64,000 nt of DNA from Zobellia russellii (lineage in GTDB: Bacteria; Bacteroidota; Bacteroidia; Flavobacteriales; Flavobacteriaceae). Positions 8,709 to 17,553 of the stretch are shown here, one piece after another. The stretch is taken from contig NZ_JACSOI010000005.1 of assembly GCF_018728565.1 (NCBI RefSeq), positions 124,001 through 188,000 of the forward strand, in the 5' to 3' direction. Both the position numbers and the translations under genes were made by a program. Position 1 is the stretch's first letter. Every line of letters starts with the position of its first letter. A model generated the notes under the pieces. The model worked only from the letters and a program-made list of their open reading frames with translations. It searched no databases and had not been told where the DNA came from.

Positions 8709-9320
8709 TTAAGCCTTTACGGTTCTGGAGTGCTCCATAAAGTGGTTCTCTAAACGCTGTAATTGTGGATGTGGTTTTTCGGCGTAAATGACAAACTGAC
8801 TTTTCTTGATACTTGCCGCCATGGCGATCAGGCCTGTGGATTCTTTTTTGTTGGATAGGAATTCGGCATCGTCCACACTAACTATTTTCAGTTCGGAAAT
8901 ACTTACTCCGTTGGTCAAAAACAGGTTGTGCAATGTTTTTGGGGTGGTAATCAGAATATCTATACCCAAGTATATTTCAGATTTTTGCACGTCAATATGC
9001 AATTGTTCGTAACTGGCATATACACGTAAAGAGGTGTATTTGGTAAATTCAATAAAGGTTTGGTACAACTCCAATACTTTTTCTTTGCTTTCAACCATAA
9101 CCACTGCTCGGGGTGCGTCTCCTACGGCTTCACATTTTAGTTTTTGCAAGGTGGTCAACACCAAAGTGGTGGTTTTTCCGCTGCCTTTTTTAGCAAAGGC
9201 AAAGACATTGATGCCACTTTTTATTACGGGAATGCTACTTTTTTGAAAAGGGGTTGGTGCTTCAATCTCCAATCGCTCTAAGTTCTCCAATAAGTGCTGG
9301 TGTAATTTTTTAAATGGCAT
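8709..9320 (-). CDS. One-lobed DEAD-like helicase domain protein
   Basis: 203 residues covering only the first RecA lobe of a DEAD-box helicase: Q-motif-like TPFQKSSIP (23-31), Walker A AKKGSGKT (43-50), TTPKTL in place of TPGRL, and DDAE (150-153) in place of DEAD. It ends soon after the motif III region, and no second lobe is encoded nearby in any frame. ATP may still bind, but unwinding alone is unlikely. It may be a regulatory partner of the full helicases 4 kb away, or a degenerate paralogue. The reading frame is clean and has a promoter-like element, which argues against recent decay. Confidence 0.78.
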   Translation of the reverse strand: MPFKKLHQHLLENLERLEIEAPTPFQKSSIPVIKSGINVFAFAKKGSGKTTTLVLTTLQKLKCEAVGDAPRAVVMVESKEKVLELYQTFIEFTKYTSLRVYASYEQLHIDVQKSEIYLGIDILITTPKTLHNLFLTNGVSISELKIVSVDDAEFLSNKKESTGLIAMAASIKKSQFVIYAEKPHPQLQRLENHFMEHSRTVKA

Positions 9321-9369
9321 ACGCTATAGCTACTAAAATTATGGTTTTCAAAGAAACCGGTTACAAATG

Positions 9370-9377
9370 CAAAGATA
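9370..9377 (-). promoter_or_regulatory. Candidate -7 element of the one-lobed helicase gene
   Basis: Minus-strand TATCTTTG, about 50 bases upstream of the start at 9320. The rest of the gap 9378-9664 is AT-rich and holds nothing I can recognise. Confidence 0.45.
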
Positions 9378-9664
9378 GGCACAACACCTTAGGTTTGAAT
9401 CTTATTTTTGGTCGCATTTATAATTTTAATTAATATATTTATCACCTGTTTTACTAGTACTACATATAAATTCGGGTCTTAAGCTAAAGACTATGCTCCA
9501 CTTGAGGGCTGCATTGAAGTGTCTAAACTTTAATGTGCGGATATGTTCTTTCGAGATATAATCACAAAACTTTAAATTGTAAATCAACTGGATAAAAAAC
9601 CAATTGACATAGCCTGTACCTTAACTACTTCGTTTGGGTAAGGCGTAAATACTAGTGTGTTAAA

Positions 9665-10486
9665 ATGTATGACAAATCATTAATAAGCAGGGATATAGAG
9701 CTTTTCTATACCAATGCATCCGAAGAGACCCGACTGGATAAGGGAATGGGAGTCTTTGAATTTGAACGTATAAAATCGTTAATTGAAAAGTATATTGAAA
9801 ACCCCAAATCTACGATAGTGGATGTGGGCGGTGGTACCGGAAAATATTCGGAATGGTTGGCCAAAAAAGGACATCAGGTACACATGATAGACCCGGTTCC
9901 CAAACATATATCCTTGGCGGAAAATAGGTCTCATAAACTGAAGAACAAATTTTCGGTCCGTTTGGGCGAGGCCAGAAAACTGGATTTCCCTGATAATTAT
10001 GCAGATGTAATTATTCTGCACGGTCCGCTTTATCACCTACAGGAAAAGAAAGATAGGGTAGCGGCCATTTGTGAGGCTAAAAGAGTGTTAAAAACGGGCG
10101 GTGTATTATTGGGCTTCGCTATAAATTATTCGGCAACAACGCTGGTAGGGCTTTTAAACGGACTCATTCACAAACCAAGCTTTTTTGATATGTGCAAGGA
10201 AGAACTACAAACGGGTATCCATAACCCACCTGTGGATTTCCCTTGGTTGCTGACGGAAGCCTACTATCACAGACCGGAAGAACTAAAGGCCGAATTCATA
10301 GAACAAGGATTGAACTATATAAACATACATGCCGTGGAAGGCATGGTTTGGCTGGACAAGGATTTTTTTGGCAGTTTGGCCAATGAAAAAAAGAAAAATA
10401 ATTTGTTGCAACTGATGGACCTAACGGAGAACGACAGTAATCTGTTAACGTTTAGTCCACATATGATGATAGCGGCTAAAAAATGA
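9665..10486 (+). CDS. Class I SAM-dependent methyltransferase
   Basis: 273 residues. The Rossmann methyltransferase core has motif I VDVGGGTGKYSEWLAKKG (residues about 54-71), an acidic residue after strand 2 (HMIDPVP), motif II/III DFPDNYADVIILHGPLYHL and the post-core KRVLKTGGVLLGF. The second half carries an insertion typical of small-molecule methyltransferases of the UbiE/Methyltransf_11 type. The substrate is not identifiable. It stands alone and converges on a lipoprotein hydrolase, with a shared inverted repeat between them. Confidence 0.85.
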   Translation: MYDKSLISRDIELFYTNASEETRLDKGMGVFEFERIKSLIEKYIENPKSTIVDVGGGTGKYSEWLAKKGHQVHMIDPVPKHISLAENRSHKLKNKFSVRLGEARKLDFPDNYADVIILHGPLYHLQEKKDRVAAICEAKRVLKTGGVLLGFAINYSATTLVGLLNGLIHKPSFFDMCKEELQTGIHNPPVDFPWLLTEAYYHRPEELKAEFIEQGLNYINIHAVEGMVWLDKDFFGSLANEKKKNNLLQLMDLTENDSNLLTFSPHMMIAAKK

Positions 10487-10498
10487 TACAAGGGAAAA

Positions 10499-10543
10499 CA
10501 GGGGTGTTCTAATTATATTCCCTAGGAATATAAAATTTAGAAC
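10499..10543. terminator. Inverted repeat between convergent genes
   Basis: A long imperfect palindrome (GGGGTGTTCTAATTATATTC against GAATATAAAATTTAGAACCC) centred on CCTAGG, likely a bidirectional terminator. It lacks a long T run. Confidence 0.5.
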
Positions 10544-10545
10544 CC

Positions 10546-11583
10546 TCACAACGAACTATTGAAAAAATCCAATGCCAATTGCAATGTTTTGTCATGAATG
10601 TTTTTTCTGTTGACGTTGGGGTGGTCAACGGCTATTTCGGGTACTATTTCCTTCCCTAGAGCTGTAGATTCATTTAAAAACACATAGTGCCCAACGTTTT
10701 CATCAAAAAGATACATTTTACTGGTGCTAATCAATTCATTGTACTTTTTGGCATTGGTACCTACAGGTGCTACTGAATCTCCCTTTCCGGCAACAATAAA
10801 TATTGGAGCTGTAATTTTATGGGTCTGCTCTTTGGAATGAAAGCCGAATCCTATTGCCGGAGCCATTACAAAAAAGGCCTTTATCCTATCATCTTTTACT
10901 AGATTACGGTATTGGTTGTAGGACGAAACGATAAGGTTATCATTTTCATAATCTATAATTTCATCCGTATCCGGGAATTCCGCTGGCAATTCCCGCTCTT
11001 CGGGTTTTTCATCTTCGGTTACGGTTCTGTCAACATAGCCACCCGCCAAAGCGATATTGGTGTAACCACCCAAGGAAAAACCCACGCCACCAATTCTAGT
11101 CGTATCTATTTTTGTCCCCATTTCGGTGTCCTTGAGAACTTCGGTCAGCACATATTGAACATCAATGGCCCTTTCCCACCATTTTACGAATTCCCTTGGT
11201 ATCTTGTTGAAAGTAGAATTCCCATAATGGTCTAGTGAAACCACTACGTAGCCTTCTTTTACCATTTCTGCTATGAACCAAGTGAGAGAAAACCTATTCC
11301 CTCCAGTTCCGTGAGAGATAACAAGTAACGGGAATTTCTCATCAGGAATAGTGGCATTTGCTACTGTTTCTATATTTTTAAAAAGTTCCTTTGGATTCTC
11401 TTTTGGCTCTTTATGAATTAAAGTATCTAGAGTGGGGTACCATATTTCAGCCGGTAACGGTCTGTCTCTGGATTGATCGACAAATGTTACGGATCTTTGA
11501 CCGATGCTATATCTTTTTTCTTTTTGTTGACTACAAGAGGTTAGTAGGAGTACGATTAAGACAAGCAGTGGTGTATTTCTCAT
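10546..11583 (-). CDS. Lipoprotein alpha/beta hydrolase (dienelactone/PAF-acetylhydrolase-like)
   Basis: 345 residues with a lipoprotein signal (lipobox LTSC, Cys17). The alpha/beta-hydrolase fold shows the oxyanion region LVISHGTGGNRF (88-98) and the nucleophile elbow GFSLGG with Ser170. A later Asp (AGKGDSVAP) and His (NVGHYVF) could complete the triad. The RPLPAEIWYP start resembles PAF-acetylhydrolase-type esterases and other platelet-factor-like lipases. It probably acts on small esters in the periplasm or at the outer membrane. No functional partner is evident nearby. Confidence 0.82.
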   Translation of the reverse strand: MRNTPLLVLIVLLLTSCSQQKEKRYSIGQRSVTFVDQSRDRPLPAEIWYPTLDTLIHKEPKENPKELFKNIETVANATIPDEKFPLLVISHGTGGNRFSLTWFIAEMVKEGYVVVSLDHYGNSTFNKIPREFVKWWERAIDVQYVLTEVLKDTEMGTKIDTTRIGGVGFSLGGYTNIALAGGYVDRTVTEDEKPEERELPAEFPDTDEIIDYENDNLIVSSYNQYRNLVKDDRIKAFFVMAPAIGFGFHSKEQTHKITAPIFIVAGKGDSVAPVGTNAKKYNELISTSKMYLFDENVGHYVFLNESTALGKEIVPEIAVDHPNVNRKNIHDKTLQLALDFFNSSL

Positions 11584-11736
11584 GGGTTGGTCATTTGTTT
11601 CGCCTTAAAGACGAAACTAACCAAGGTTTGTTACAGTATTTAAAATTTGAGCTTTCACTACTTTAAGAATTTGGGTCCTTTTGAAAATACCGTTCCATCT
11701 AATCCGCAAATGGGGAAATACTGTAGGCTAACGAGC

Positions 11737-12639
11737 TCAGGTAGCATACAAGATCAAGAACACCCCGATCATAATGCCGGCCAGGGGAACCAGTTTCTTG
11801 CGTTTGTTCTGTTCCTTAAAGATGAGTCCGCCTACCACTACAGCAATGATAATCTGGCTCCTTTTAATGGCGGAAAGCAACATAATTAATGCATCTGGGT
11901 CTTGAAGTGCCTTAAAATAGAAGTAATCCGCTATTTGCAAAAGTATACCCACCAAAGGAATGGACCACCGCCATTTGAACGCTTTGCGCTTTTCCACATT
12001 CGGGAACCAGGTAATGCTTAAGATAACCAACAAAATAAGAATGGTATAAAAGCAGAACCAGAATTGCAGCGTTTGTGGGTTCAGGGTCAGGCTCTGTATC
12101 AGGAATTTATCGTACAGTCCGCTGGAAGCCCCTAAAAAGGTAGCGCCTATAATGGCGAAAATCCATTTATTCCTTTTAAAGTGAATGCCCTCTTTTTTCC
12201 CGATTCTGGAATACAGCAATACCGAAAATATAATCAGAAAGAAACCGATCCATTGCCAGCCGTTGGGCTTTTCCTGGTAAATGGTAATAGCACCGATAAA
12301 GGTGAAAAACGGACCTGCAGACCGTATGGGCGTAACAATGGTAATGGGCAAATGCTTTAGTGCTTGGTAGGCCAATAGCCATGAGGCTGCCATGATAGCG
12401 GACTTTATAAAGATAAACCCATGGGTTTTTAGGGGCATATCCGTGACGTACAATTGCAAATCCAGCATTTTGGCGGGAAACCAAATAGAACCCAAATAGC
12501 AAGGAAGCAGCAATAGAAAGCTCGAAGAAATCGTACCCAAAAGCACCGGGAACACCTCGTTGCCCTGAACGGCATGTTTTTTAAGCAGGTTGTGAAACCC
12601 TAAGAATAAAGCGGCCAGAAGCCCAAGATACATCCACAT
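11737..12639 (-). CDS. EamA/DMT-family transporter
   Basis: 300 residues with about ten hydrophobic segments in two five-helix halves, each ending in a segment like PIRSAGPFFTFIGAI or LSAIKRSQIIIAVVVGGLIF, the duplicated EamA layout of the drug/metabolite transporter superfamily. A Lys/Arg-rich C-terminal tag (FKEQNKRKKLVPLAGI) lies before the last helix. It should be an inner-membrane exporter or permease for small metabolites; the substrate is not predictable. About 220 bases without features lie between it and the divergent patatin gene. Confidence 0.88.
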   Translation of the reverse strand: MWMYLGLLAALFLGFHNLLKKHAVQGNEVFPVLLGTISSSFLLLLPCYLGSIWFPAKMLDLQLYVTDMPLKTHGFIFIKSAIMAASWLLAYQALKHLPITIVTPIRSAGPFFTFIGAITIYQEKPNGWQWIGFFLIIFSVLLYSRIGKKEGIHFKRNKWIFAIIGATFLGASSGLYDKFLIQSLTLNPQTLQFWFCFYTILILLVILSITWFPNVEKRKAFKWRWSIPLVGILLQIADYFYFKALQDPDALIMLLSAIKRSQIIIAVVVGGLIFKEQNKRKKLVPLAGIMIGVFLILYAT

Positions 12640-12860
12640 AGCGGGCGCGAAGATATTGGTTTTTTAGGGTTTGTTCCGCATGGAATACGCCGTATTTCAA
12701 AAAAAGTGAACCCAAAATGTAACCCGTATTAAATTTGGCTGTGGTTGGGTACGTGTTCCTGTAAATTGGTATTGGGTATTACGTCTTTCTGTAATCGTTC
12801 ACGTATTAAATTTATATATTTATTCACTTCAAATCAGCAATTCATAGAACCAACCAATTC

Positions 12861-14069
12861 ATGTATAAAATCTTATCGTTAGACGGTGGTGGCAGTTGGG
12901 CCATAATTCAATTGCTCACCCTCAGGGACCGCTACGGAAATATGAACGGCCATGAGGTGCTCCGTAAGTTTGACCTGGTCATTGCCAATTCCGGGGGAAG
13001 TATTGTTTTGGCCGCATTGGCCGAAAATTATACCATAGACAAAGCCATTAGTTTATTTAAGGCGAAGGAAAACCGAGAGCGTATTTTTCATAAGAACGCC
13101 TTTTGGGACCGCTTTTTTCCGGTAGATTATCTGCGGTTTGTGGGTATTGGTTTTGGCCCCAAGTACAGCGCTACCAAAAAGAAGGAAGCTTTTGAATATT
13201 TGTTTCCAGAGATAGATAAAGTGCAGATGAACGAGCTGCCAAAAATAATAGGCAAGGAATCCCTAAAAATTGTGGTCTGCACCTATGATGCGCTAAACAA
13301 TAGGGCCAAGTTTTTCAAGTCCTACGCGCTAACGCCTTCCCGTTATGATTCCGTGCGGCTTACACAGGCCATTAACGGTTCTTCCAATGCTCCGGTACAG
13401 TATTTTGATTTTCCTGCGCGCTTCAAGGCCAAGGAAAGCGGCGTTTTCTTTGAGCTTTGGGATGGTGCTTTGGGCGGTTTTAACAACCCTATTCTGGCCG
13501 GGATTATAGAAGCTTATAAATTGGGTATAGACCTAAAAGACATACAGATAGTCTCTTTGGGCACCAGCAACCCTTTAATGTCTTCGGATACCAAGGAAAA
13601 CTTTTATAATTGGAGGTTGGACTCGCAAAAATATAGAAGAAAGAAGCTGTTCCTACACAAGTTTAAATCACAAGTGAGTTTCTTTATGGAAACCGTTTTT
13701 AACCAAGCCAAGACCATTTTATATCAACCGCCGGACACCGCCAATTATATGGCCATGATGTTCTTTAGAGCCGCAACGGGCAAGAATTTGAACGATAGCA
13801 TCATACGGTTATCACCATTGATTCATTATGACGATAAACTTTCTACGGAAGCCGTACCGCTCATAAAACAACTGTATGCACTGGATATGGACCTGACCAA
13901 AGACGCGCAAGTAGACTTGCTCCTACAATGTTTTGACGCATGGAAAGCCGGAAAAATCTACAACCAGCCTATAGAATTTGAGGTAGAACGCAACAATGAC
14001 CTGCTTTTTCTTTCCGGTGACCGATGGTATCAGGATGGAATGAATCGGTGGAGGGAGTGGGAGAAATAA
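12861..14069 (+). CDS. Patatin-like phospholipase
   Basis: 402 residues. The oxyanion motif DGGGSW is at 8-13, the nucleophile elbow reads ANSGGS with Ser44 (Ala in place of the first Gly of GxSxG), and the dyad Asp201 lies in WDGALGGFNNP. This is the bacterial patatin fold that hydrolyses phospholipid acyl esters. The changed glycines still allow the elbow. Such lipases occur as housekeeping enzymes, secreted factors and effectors of CBASS-type immunity. No signal peptide and no cyclic-nucleotide synthase is present, and base composition is like the host genes, unlike the AT-rich gene 143 bases downstream. A cytosolic lipase is the simplest reading. Confidence 0.86.
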   Translation: MYKILSLDGGGSWAIIQLLTLRDRYGNMNGHEVLRKFDLVIANSGGSIVLAALAENYTIDKAISLFKAKENRERIFHKNAFWDRFFPVDYLRFVGIGFGPKYSATKKKEAFEYLFPEIDKVQMNELPKIIGKESLKIVVCTYDALNNRAKFFKSYALTPSRYDSVRLTQAINGSSNAPVQYFDFPARFKAKESGVFFELWDGALGGFNNPILAGIIEAYKLGIDLKDIQIVSLGTSNPLMSSDTKENFYNWRLDSQKYRRKKLFLHKFKSQVSFFMETVFNQAKTILYQPPDTANYMAMMFFRAATGKNLNDSIIRLSPLIHYDDKLSTEAVPLIKQLYALDMDLTKDAQVDLLLQCFDAWKAGKIYNQPIEFEVERNNDLLFLSGDRWYQDGMNRWREWEK

Positions 14070-14212
14070 TTAGGATAATTAAATTCAAGATGAATGATGT
14101 TTTTATTTGATATTTATTACGTTATCTTGTAGTTTATTACATGTTAAAAAGTAGAGTTGTAAATAGAAGTTAATCATAAATCATTTATTCAAATTGCTAA
14201 AAACTTATATAT

Positions 14213-16585
14213 ATGCAGAGTGGTTTTTTTGCTTATGGATCACAAATAGCTTCTAGTGGTGAAAGCATAGAAGAAGCGATTAAAATAATTAATAATTCAG
14301 ATAATGAAATAAAAATTACTTCTTGGGTTGACTTAAAAATATCTGGATCTTTAATAATTTCTAACATAATATCTGCAATTGATCATTGTGATTTTTTCTG
14401 CGCAGATTTGACGGGTTTAAATGATAATGTTTTATTTGAATTAGGTTATGCTTTAGCTAAAAAGAAACCTGTTTTTTTAGTAAATGATACTTCCCATCGG
14501 GATTCTTCCAGAAAATTTAAAGAATTAGGACTTTTGACAACGATTGGATTTTATAATTATTCCAATACAAATCAGATAGTTGAAGGCTTTTATAAAATGG
14601 CTCCATATGATCCAGTTGATAAATATTGGGATGAATTAACCTCTACATTGCCTAAAGCTTTTGATCAAAAAGCAGTTTTGGTCTTAAATAGTCAGATTGA
14701 AACAAATTACAATTTGGAAATTTCTAATCTTTTGGGCTTCTATAAACTACCTAGTATTATAGATGATGCTAGCGAAAGTATTGTACAACCAATAAGTTGG
14801 TATATAGAAAAATTACATTCAGTACCAGCTGTTTTGGTGCAATTTTCATCTCAAGCTAGGGCAGGTTACGAAATTCATAATTCAAAATGTGCTTTAATTT
14901 CAGGTATGGCATTGGGCTTAGGGCTTAAACTTCAGATGATTGCGGAAAAACCATACAGTATTCCTTTGGATTTTAAAGAGTTATTGAAAAAATTCAGTAA
15001 CCGCAAAGAATGTTCTTTATATGTTGGTGATTTTCTTAATTCAATACATGATGAAATTGCTGAATTATTGATTAACAATGATATTAAAGTAAAAGAACGG
15101 AGGAATAGGAGTGAGTTACAAAATATAAATTTCGGTGAGGCTATCGCAGAACATGAAAGTAATCATATATATAATTATTATGTGGATACATATCATACTC
15201 AACAACTTATTAAAAATGAATACAATATCGTTATTGGACGAAAAGGTTCAGGTAAGACTGCAACTCTTTATTATCTAAGTGAAGATTTATCTAGGGATGT
15301 GAGAAATAACATAATTCTTATAAAACCAGTAAATTTTGAAGTAGATGGGCTTATATCTTTGATAGAAGAGTCTAATAGTGAATTTGAAAAAGGTTTTCTA
15401 ATTGAAACTATTTGGAAATTTCTTATTTATACTGAGATTGCTAGATTCTTGTACTTAAAAATTAAAGACAAAGCACTTTATGCAATACAACCTTCTGAAG
15501 ATGAATTTATGTCTTTCATTGAAGAAAACAAAGGTGTATTTCTTACAGATTTTTCTACTCGACTAGAAGAACAAATTAAAATTTTGAAAGAAAATAATAT
15601 TAAAAGTATTGGAGCAGGAAATAATCAAGCATTTAGGTTGAAGGTTTCAGAATTATTACATGAAGGCTCAATCAGTATTATGCGAAATCATTTTACCGCA
15701 ATAGTACCTAAAAACAATAGACTTATAGTTTTAATAGATAACTTAGATAAATCGTGGCGTAAAGATTCAAACATTGGAATTTTAAGTAAATATTTACTTG
15801 GGTTACTTGGTGTTTCTGGTAGAATTTTCAGAGAATTGTCTTATGTTAAATCTAAAGGAATTAAAATTGATTTTCATTTAACGATATTTTTAAGAAGTGA
15901 TATTTTTAAACAGATTATAACGTTTGCGAGAGAACCTGATAAAATTGAAGTATCTAGGTTGAAATGGGAGGATCCCGAAATTCTTTTCAGAATTGTGGAA
16001 GATCGGTTTATCAATCTAAGTAAAGGAAATTATGTTAAATCAGATCTTTGGGCAAATTTTCTTCCAGCTAAAATTAATTCAATAGATACTAGGGAGTTTA
16101 TAACATTAAATATATTACCTAGACCACGTGATATTATCTATTTTTTTAAAACATGTAAGGATACTGCCATATCAAGAGGGCATTTTAGGATTGAAGAAAA
16201 GGATTTGATTGATGCGCATAAGGACTATTCTAGTTGGGTGTTTAAATCTGTACTAGTTGAAAATGGCGTTACGTATAAGCAAATGGAAGATTTCATGTAC
16301 GAACTTATGGCAAGTTCAAATATTATCTCTAGACAAGAAATTATTGGAAAAATGAAAAATTCGGGTATTCCAGACCCTGATTTGGAATCTGCTGTCGATA
16401 GCTTCATTGATCATTTAGTAAGTCTCACAATAATTGGAAGAGAAACAATGAGGAATATTTTTAGTTTTGAATACGATGTTAATAATGCAAAAAAAATTAA
16501 GGTACTTGCTAATAAGTTAGATTCAAATCGTTTTGAAATACATAAAGCTCTAACTCCATATTTAGAGTGTAACATAAAATCATAA
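14213..16585 (+). CDS. Duplicated deoxyribosyltransferase-like domains fused to a P-loop ATPase; putative defence protein
   Basis: 790 residues. Residues 1-130 resemble the nucleoside 2-deoxyribosyltransferase/TIR-like fold: FFAYGS at the start, then CDFFCADLTGLNDN and FELGYALAKKKPVFLV with a candidate catalytic Glu76. Residues about 150-290 look like a second, degraded copy (PAVLVQFSSQ, ALISGMALGLGLKLQMIAEK) with Ser in place of that Glu. Then comes an ATPase: Walker A GRKGSGKT (342-349), Walker B LIVLIDNLDKSW (504-515), and LTIFLRSDIF (557-566), the pattern of Sll1717-like P-loop proteins related to STAND/KAP ATPases. The gene is strikingly AT-rich beside its neighbours, which suggests transfer. 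Nucleotide or NAD depletion on infection is inferred. Confidence 0.72.
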   Translation: MQSGFFAYGSQIASSGESIEEAIKIINNSDNEIKITSWVDLKISGSLIISNIISAIDHCDFFCADLTGLNDNVLFELGYALAKKKPVFLVNDTSHRDSSRKFKELGLLTTIGFYNYSNTNQIVEGFYKMAPYDPVDKYWDELTSTLPKAFDQKAVLVLNSQIETNYNLEISNLLGFYKLPSIIDDASESIVQPISWYIEKLHSVPAVLVQFSSQARAGYEIHNSKCALISGMALGLGLKLQMIAEKPYSIPLDFKELLKKFSNRKECSLYVGDFLNSIHDEIAELLINNDIKVKERRNRSELQNINFGEAIAEHESNHIYNYYVDTYHTQQLIKNEYNIVIGRKGSGKTATLYYLSEDLSRDVRNNIILIKPVNFEVDGLISLIEESNSEFEKGFLIETIWKFLIYTEIARFLYLKIKDKALYAIQPSEDEFMSFIEENKGVFLTDFSTRLEEQIKILKENNIKSIGAGNNQAFRLKVSELLHEGSISIMRNHFTAIVPKNNRLIVLIDNLDKSWRKDSNIGILSKYLLGLLGVSGRIFRELSYVKSKGIKIDFHLTIFLRSDIFKQIITFAREPDKIEVSRLKWEDPEILFRIVEDRFINLSKGNYVKSDLWANFLPAKINSIDTREFITLNILPRPRDIIYFFKTCKDTAISRGHFRIEEKDLIDAHKDYSSWVFKSVLVENGVTYKQMEDFMYELMASSNIISRQEIIGKMKNSGIPDPDLESAVDSFIDHLVSLTIIGRETMRNIFSFEYDVNNAKKIKVLANKLDSNRFEIHKALTPYLECNIKS

Positions 16586-16685
16586 TATCAATCCAGAAAT
16601 ATAGCTGTATGAGCAGCTTATTTTATATAAATATTTCCGTTTAGGTTCAACGTATTTCATAATCAGCGTTTATTCATTTTAATCC

Positions 16686-17378
16686 CTACTCATAAAACTC
16701 CGCCACCTCATCCAAAGGTTTTCGTTCAATATCCGGCACGTATGTGGGCGATTTTGGATATCCCACAGGAAGCAACAAAAATGCCCTTTCATTACTGGGC
16801 CGGTTGAGCAACTTGGCTAGAAAATTCATAGGGCTAGGGGTGTGGGTCAAAGTGACCAGACCGGCGTTGTGTATGGCGGTAATGAGCATGCCACAGGCAA
16901 TACCTACAGATTCGTTTACGTAGTAATTGTTTATTTTTTCGCCTTCATCGCCAAGGTCATGTACCTTTTTAAACACCACGATCAACCAAGGGGCAATTTC
17001 CAAAAAGGGTTTGTGCATGTCCGTGCCCAGAGGTTCTAATTCTTTTTTCCAACGGTCGCTCATTCTACTTTCGTAACTTTCTTTTTCTTCCGCTTCTGCA
17101 GCTTCTCTAATTTTAGTTTTAAGTGCAGGGTTGGAGACCGCACAGAACGTCCATGGTTGTTTATGGGCGCCAGAAGGGGCTGTGGAGGCGGTTTTAATCA
17201 AGTTTTCTATCACTTCTTTAGGAACCGGAGTAGCTGCATATTCCCTAACCGAACGGCGTTGGTCCAACAAGGAATAAAAAGCTTCACTTTGTTTGGTCAG
17301 TTCTTCTGGAGAAAGTGGGTTTTCTTGATAAATAACGTGCGGGTGACCGTTAACGGTAATATGGGATGGAGATGACAT
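16686..17378 (-). CDS. Flavin reductive dehalogenase-like nitroreductase (iodotyrosine deiodinase family)
   Basis: 230 residues of the nitroreductase fold. FMN-contact motifs are RRSVREY (41-47), TAPSGAHKQPW (66-76) and LLPVGYPKSP near the end. It belongs with iodotyrosine deiodinases rather than generic nitroreductases: the substrate lid has Glu98, Tyr102 and Lys123, the same spacing (4 and 21) as the human triad Glu157/Tyr161/Lys182 that holds the amino-acid zwitterion, and THTPSPMNFLAKLLNRPSNE follows the family pattern. Reductive dehalogenation of halotyrosine is therefore likely and would suit a marine bacterium. It has no signal peptide, unlike the membrane-anchored vertebrate enzyme. 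Confidence 0.85.
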   Translation of the reverse strand: MSSPSHITVNGHPHVIYQENPLSPEELTKQSEAFYSLLDQRRSVREYAATPVPKEVIENLIKTASTAPSGAHKQPWTFCAVSNPALKTKIREAAEAEEKESYESRMSDRWKKELEPLGTDMHKPFLEIAPWLIVVFKKVHDLGDEGEKINNYYVNESVGIACGMLITAIHNAGLVTLTHTPSPMNFLAKLLNRPSNERAFLLLPVGYPKSPTYVPDIERKPLDEVAEFYE

Positions 17379-17498
17379 GGTTCTGAATGCTATTTTAATA
17401 TCGCGTTTGACCCAAAGGTATCGATTTTTCAGAAGTTTGCGCGCGCCATTTTTTGGGGCAATTGAATCTTACCGTACGTTCGCCTTCCTCCGTACATC

Positions 17499-17530
17499 AA
17501 AAAAAAGTCCGACGTATAGTAGTCGGACTT
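17499..17530 (-). terminator. Terminator of rpoD
   Basis: AAGTCCGAC (17505-17513) pairs with GTCGGACTT (17522-17530). Read on the minus strand it ends in a run of T. Confidence 0.88.
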
Positions 17531-17553
17531 CTCATAATGCTATTTATGCAATT

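Noticed and set aside
12861-16585. CBASS operon (patatin effector plus sensor)
   Set aside because: No CD-NTase and no cap genes are present, and the two genes differ in base composition.
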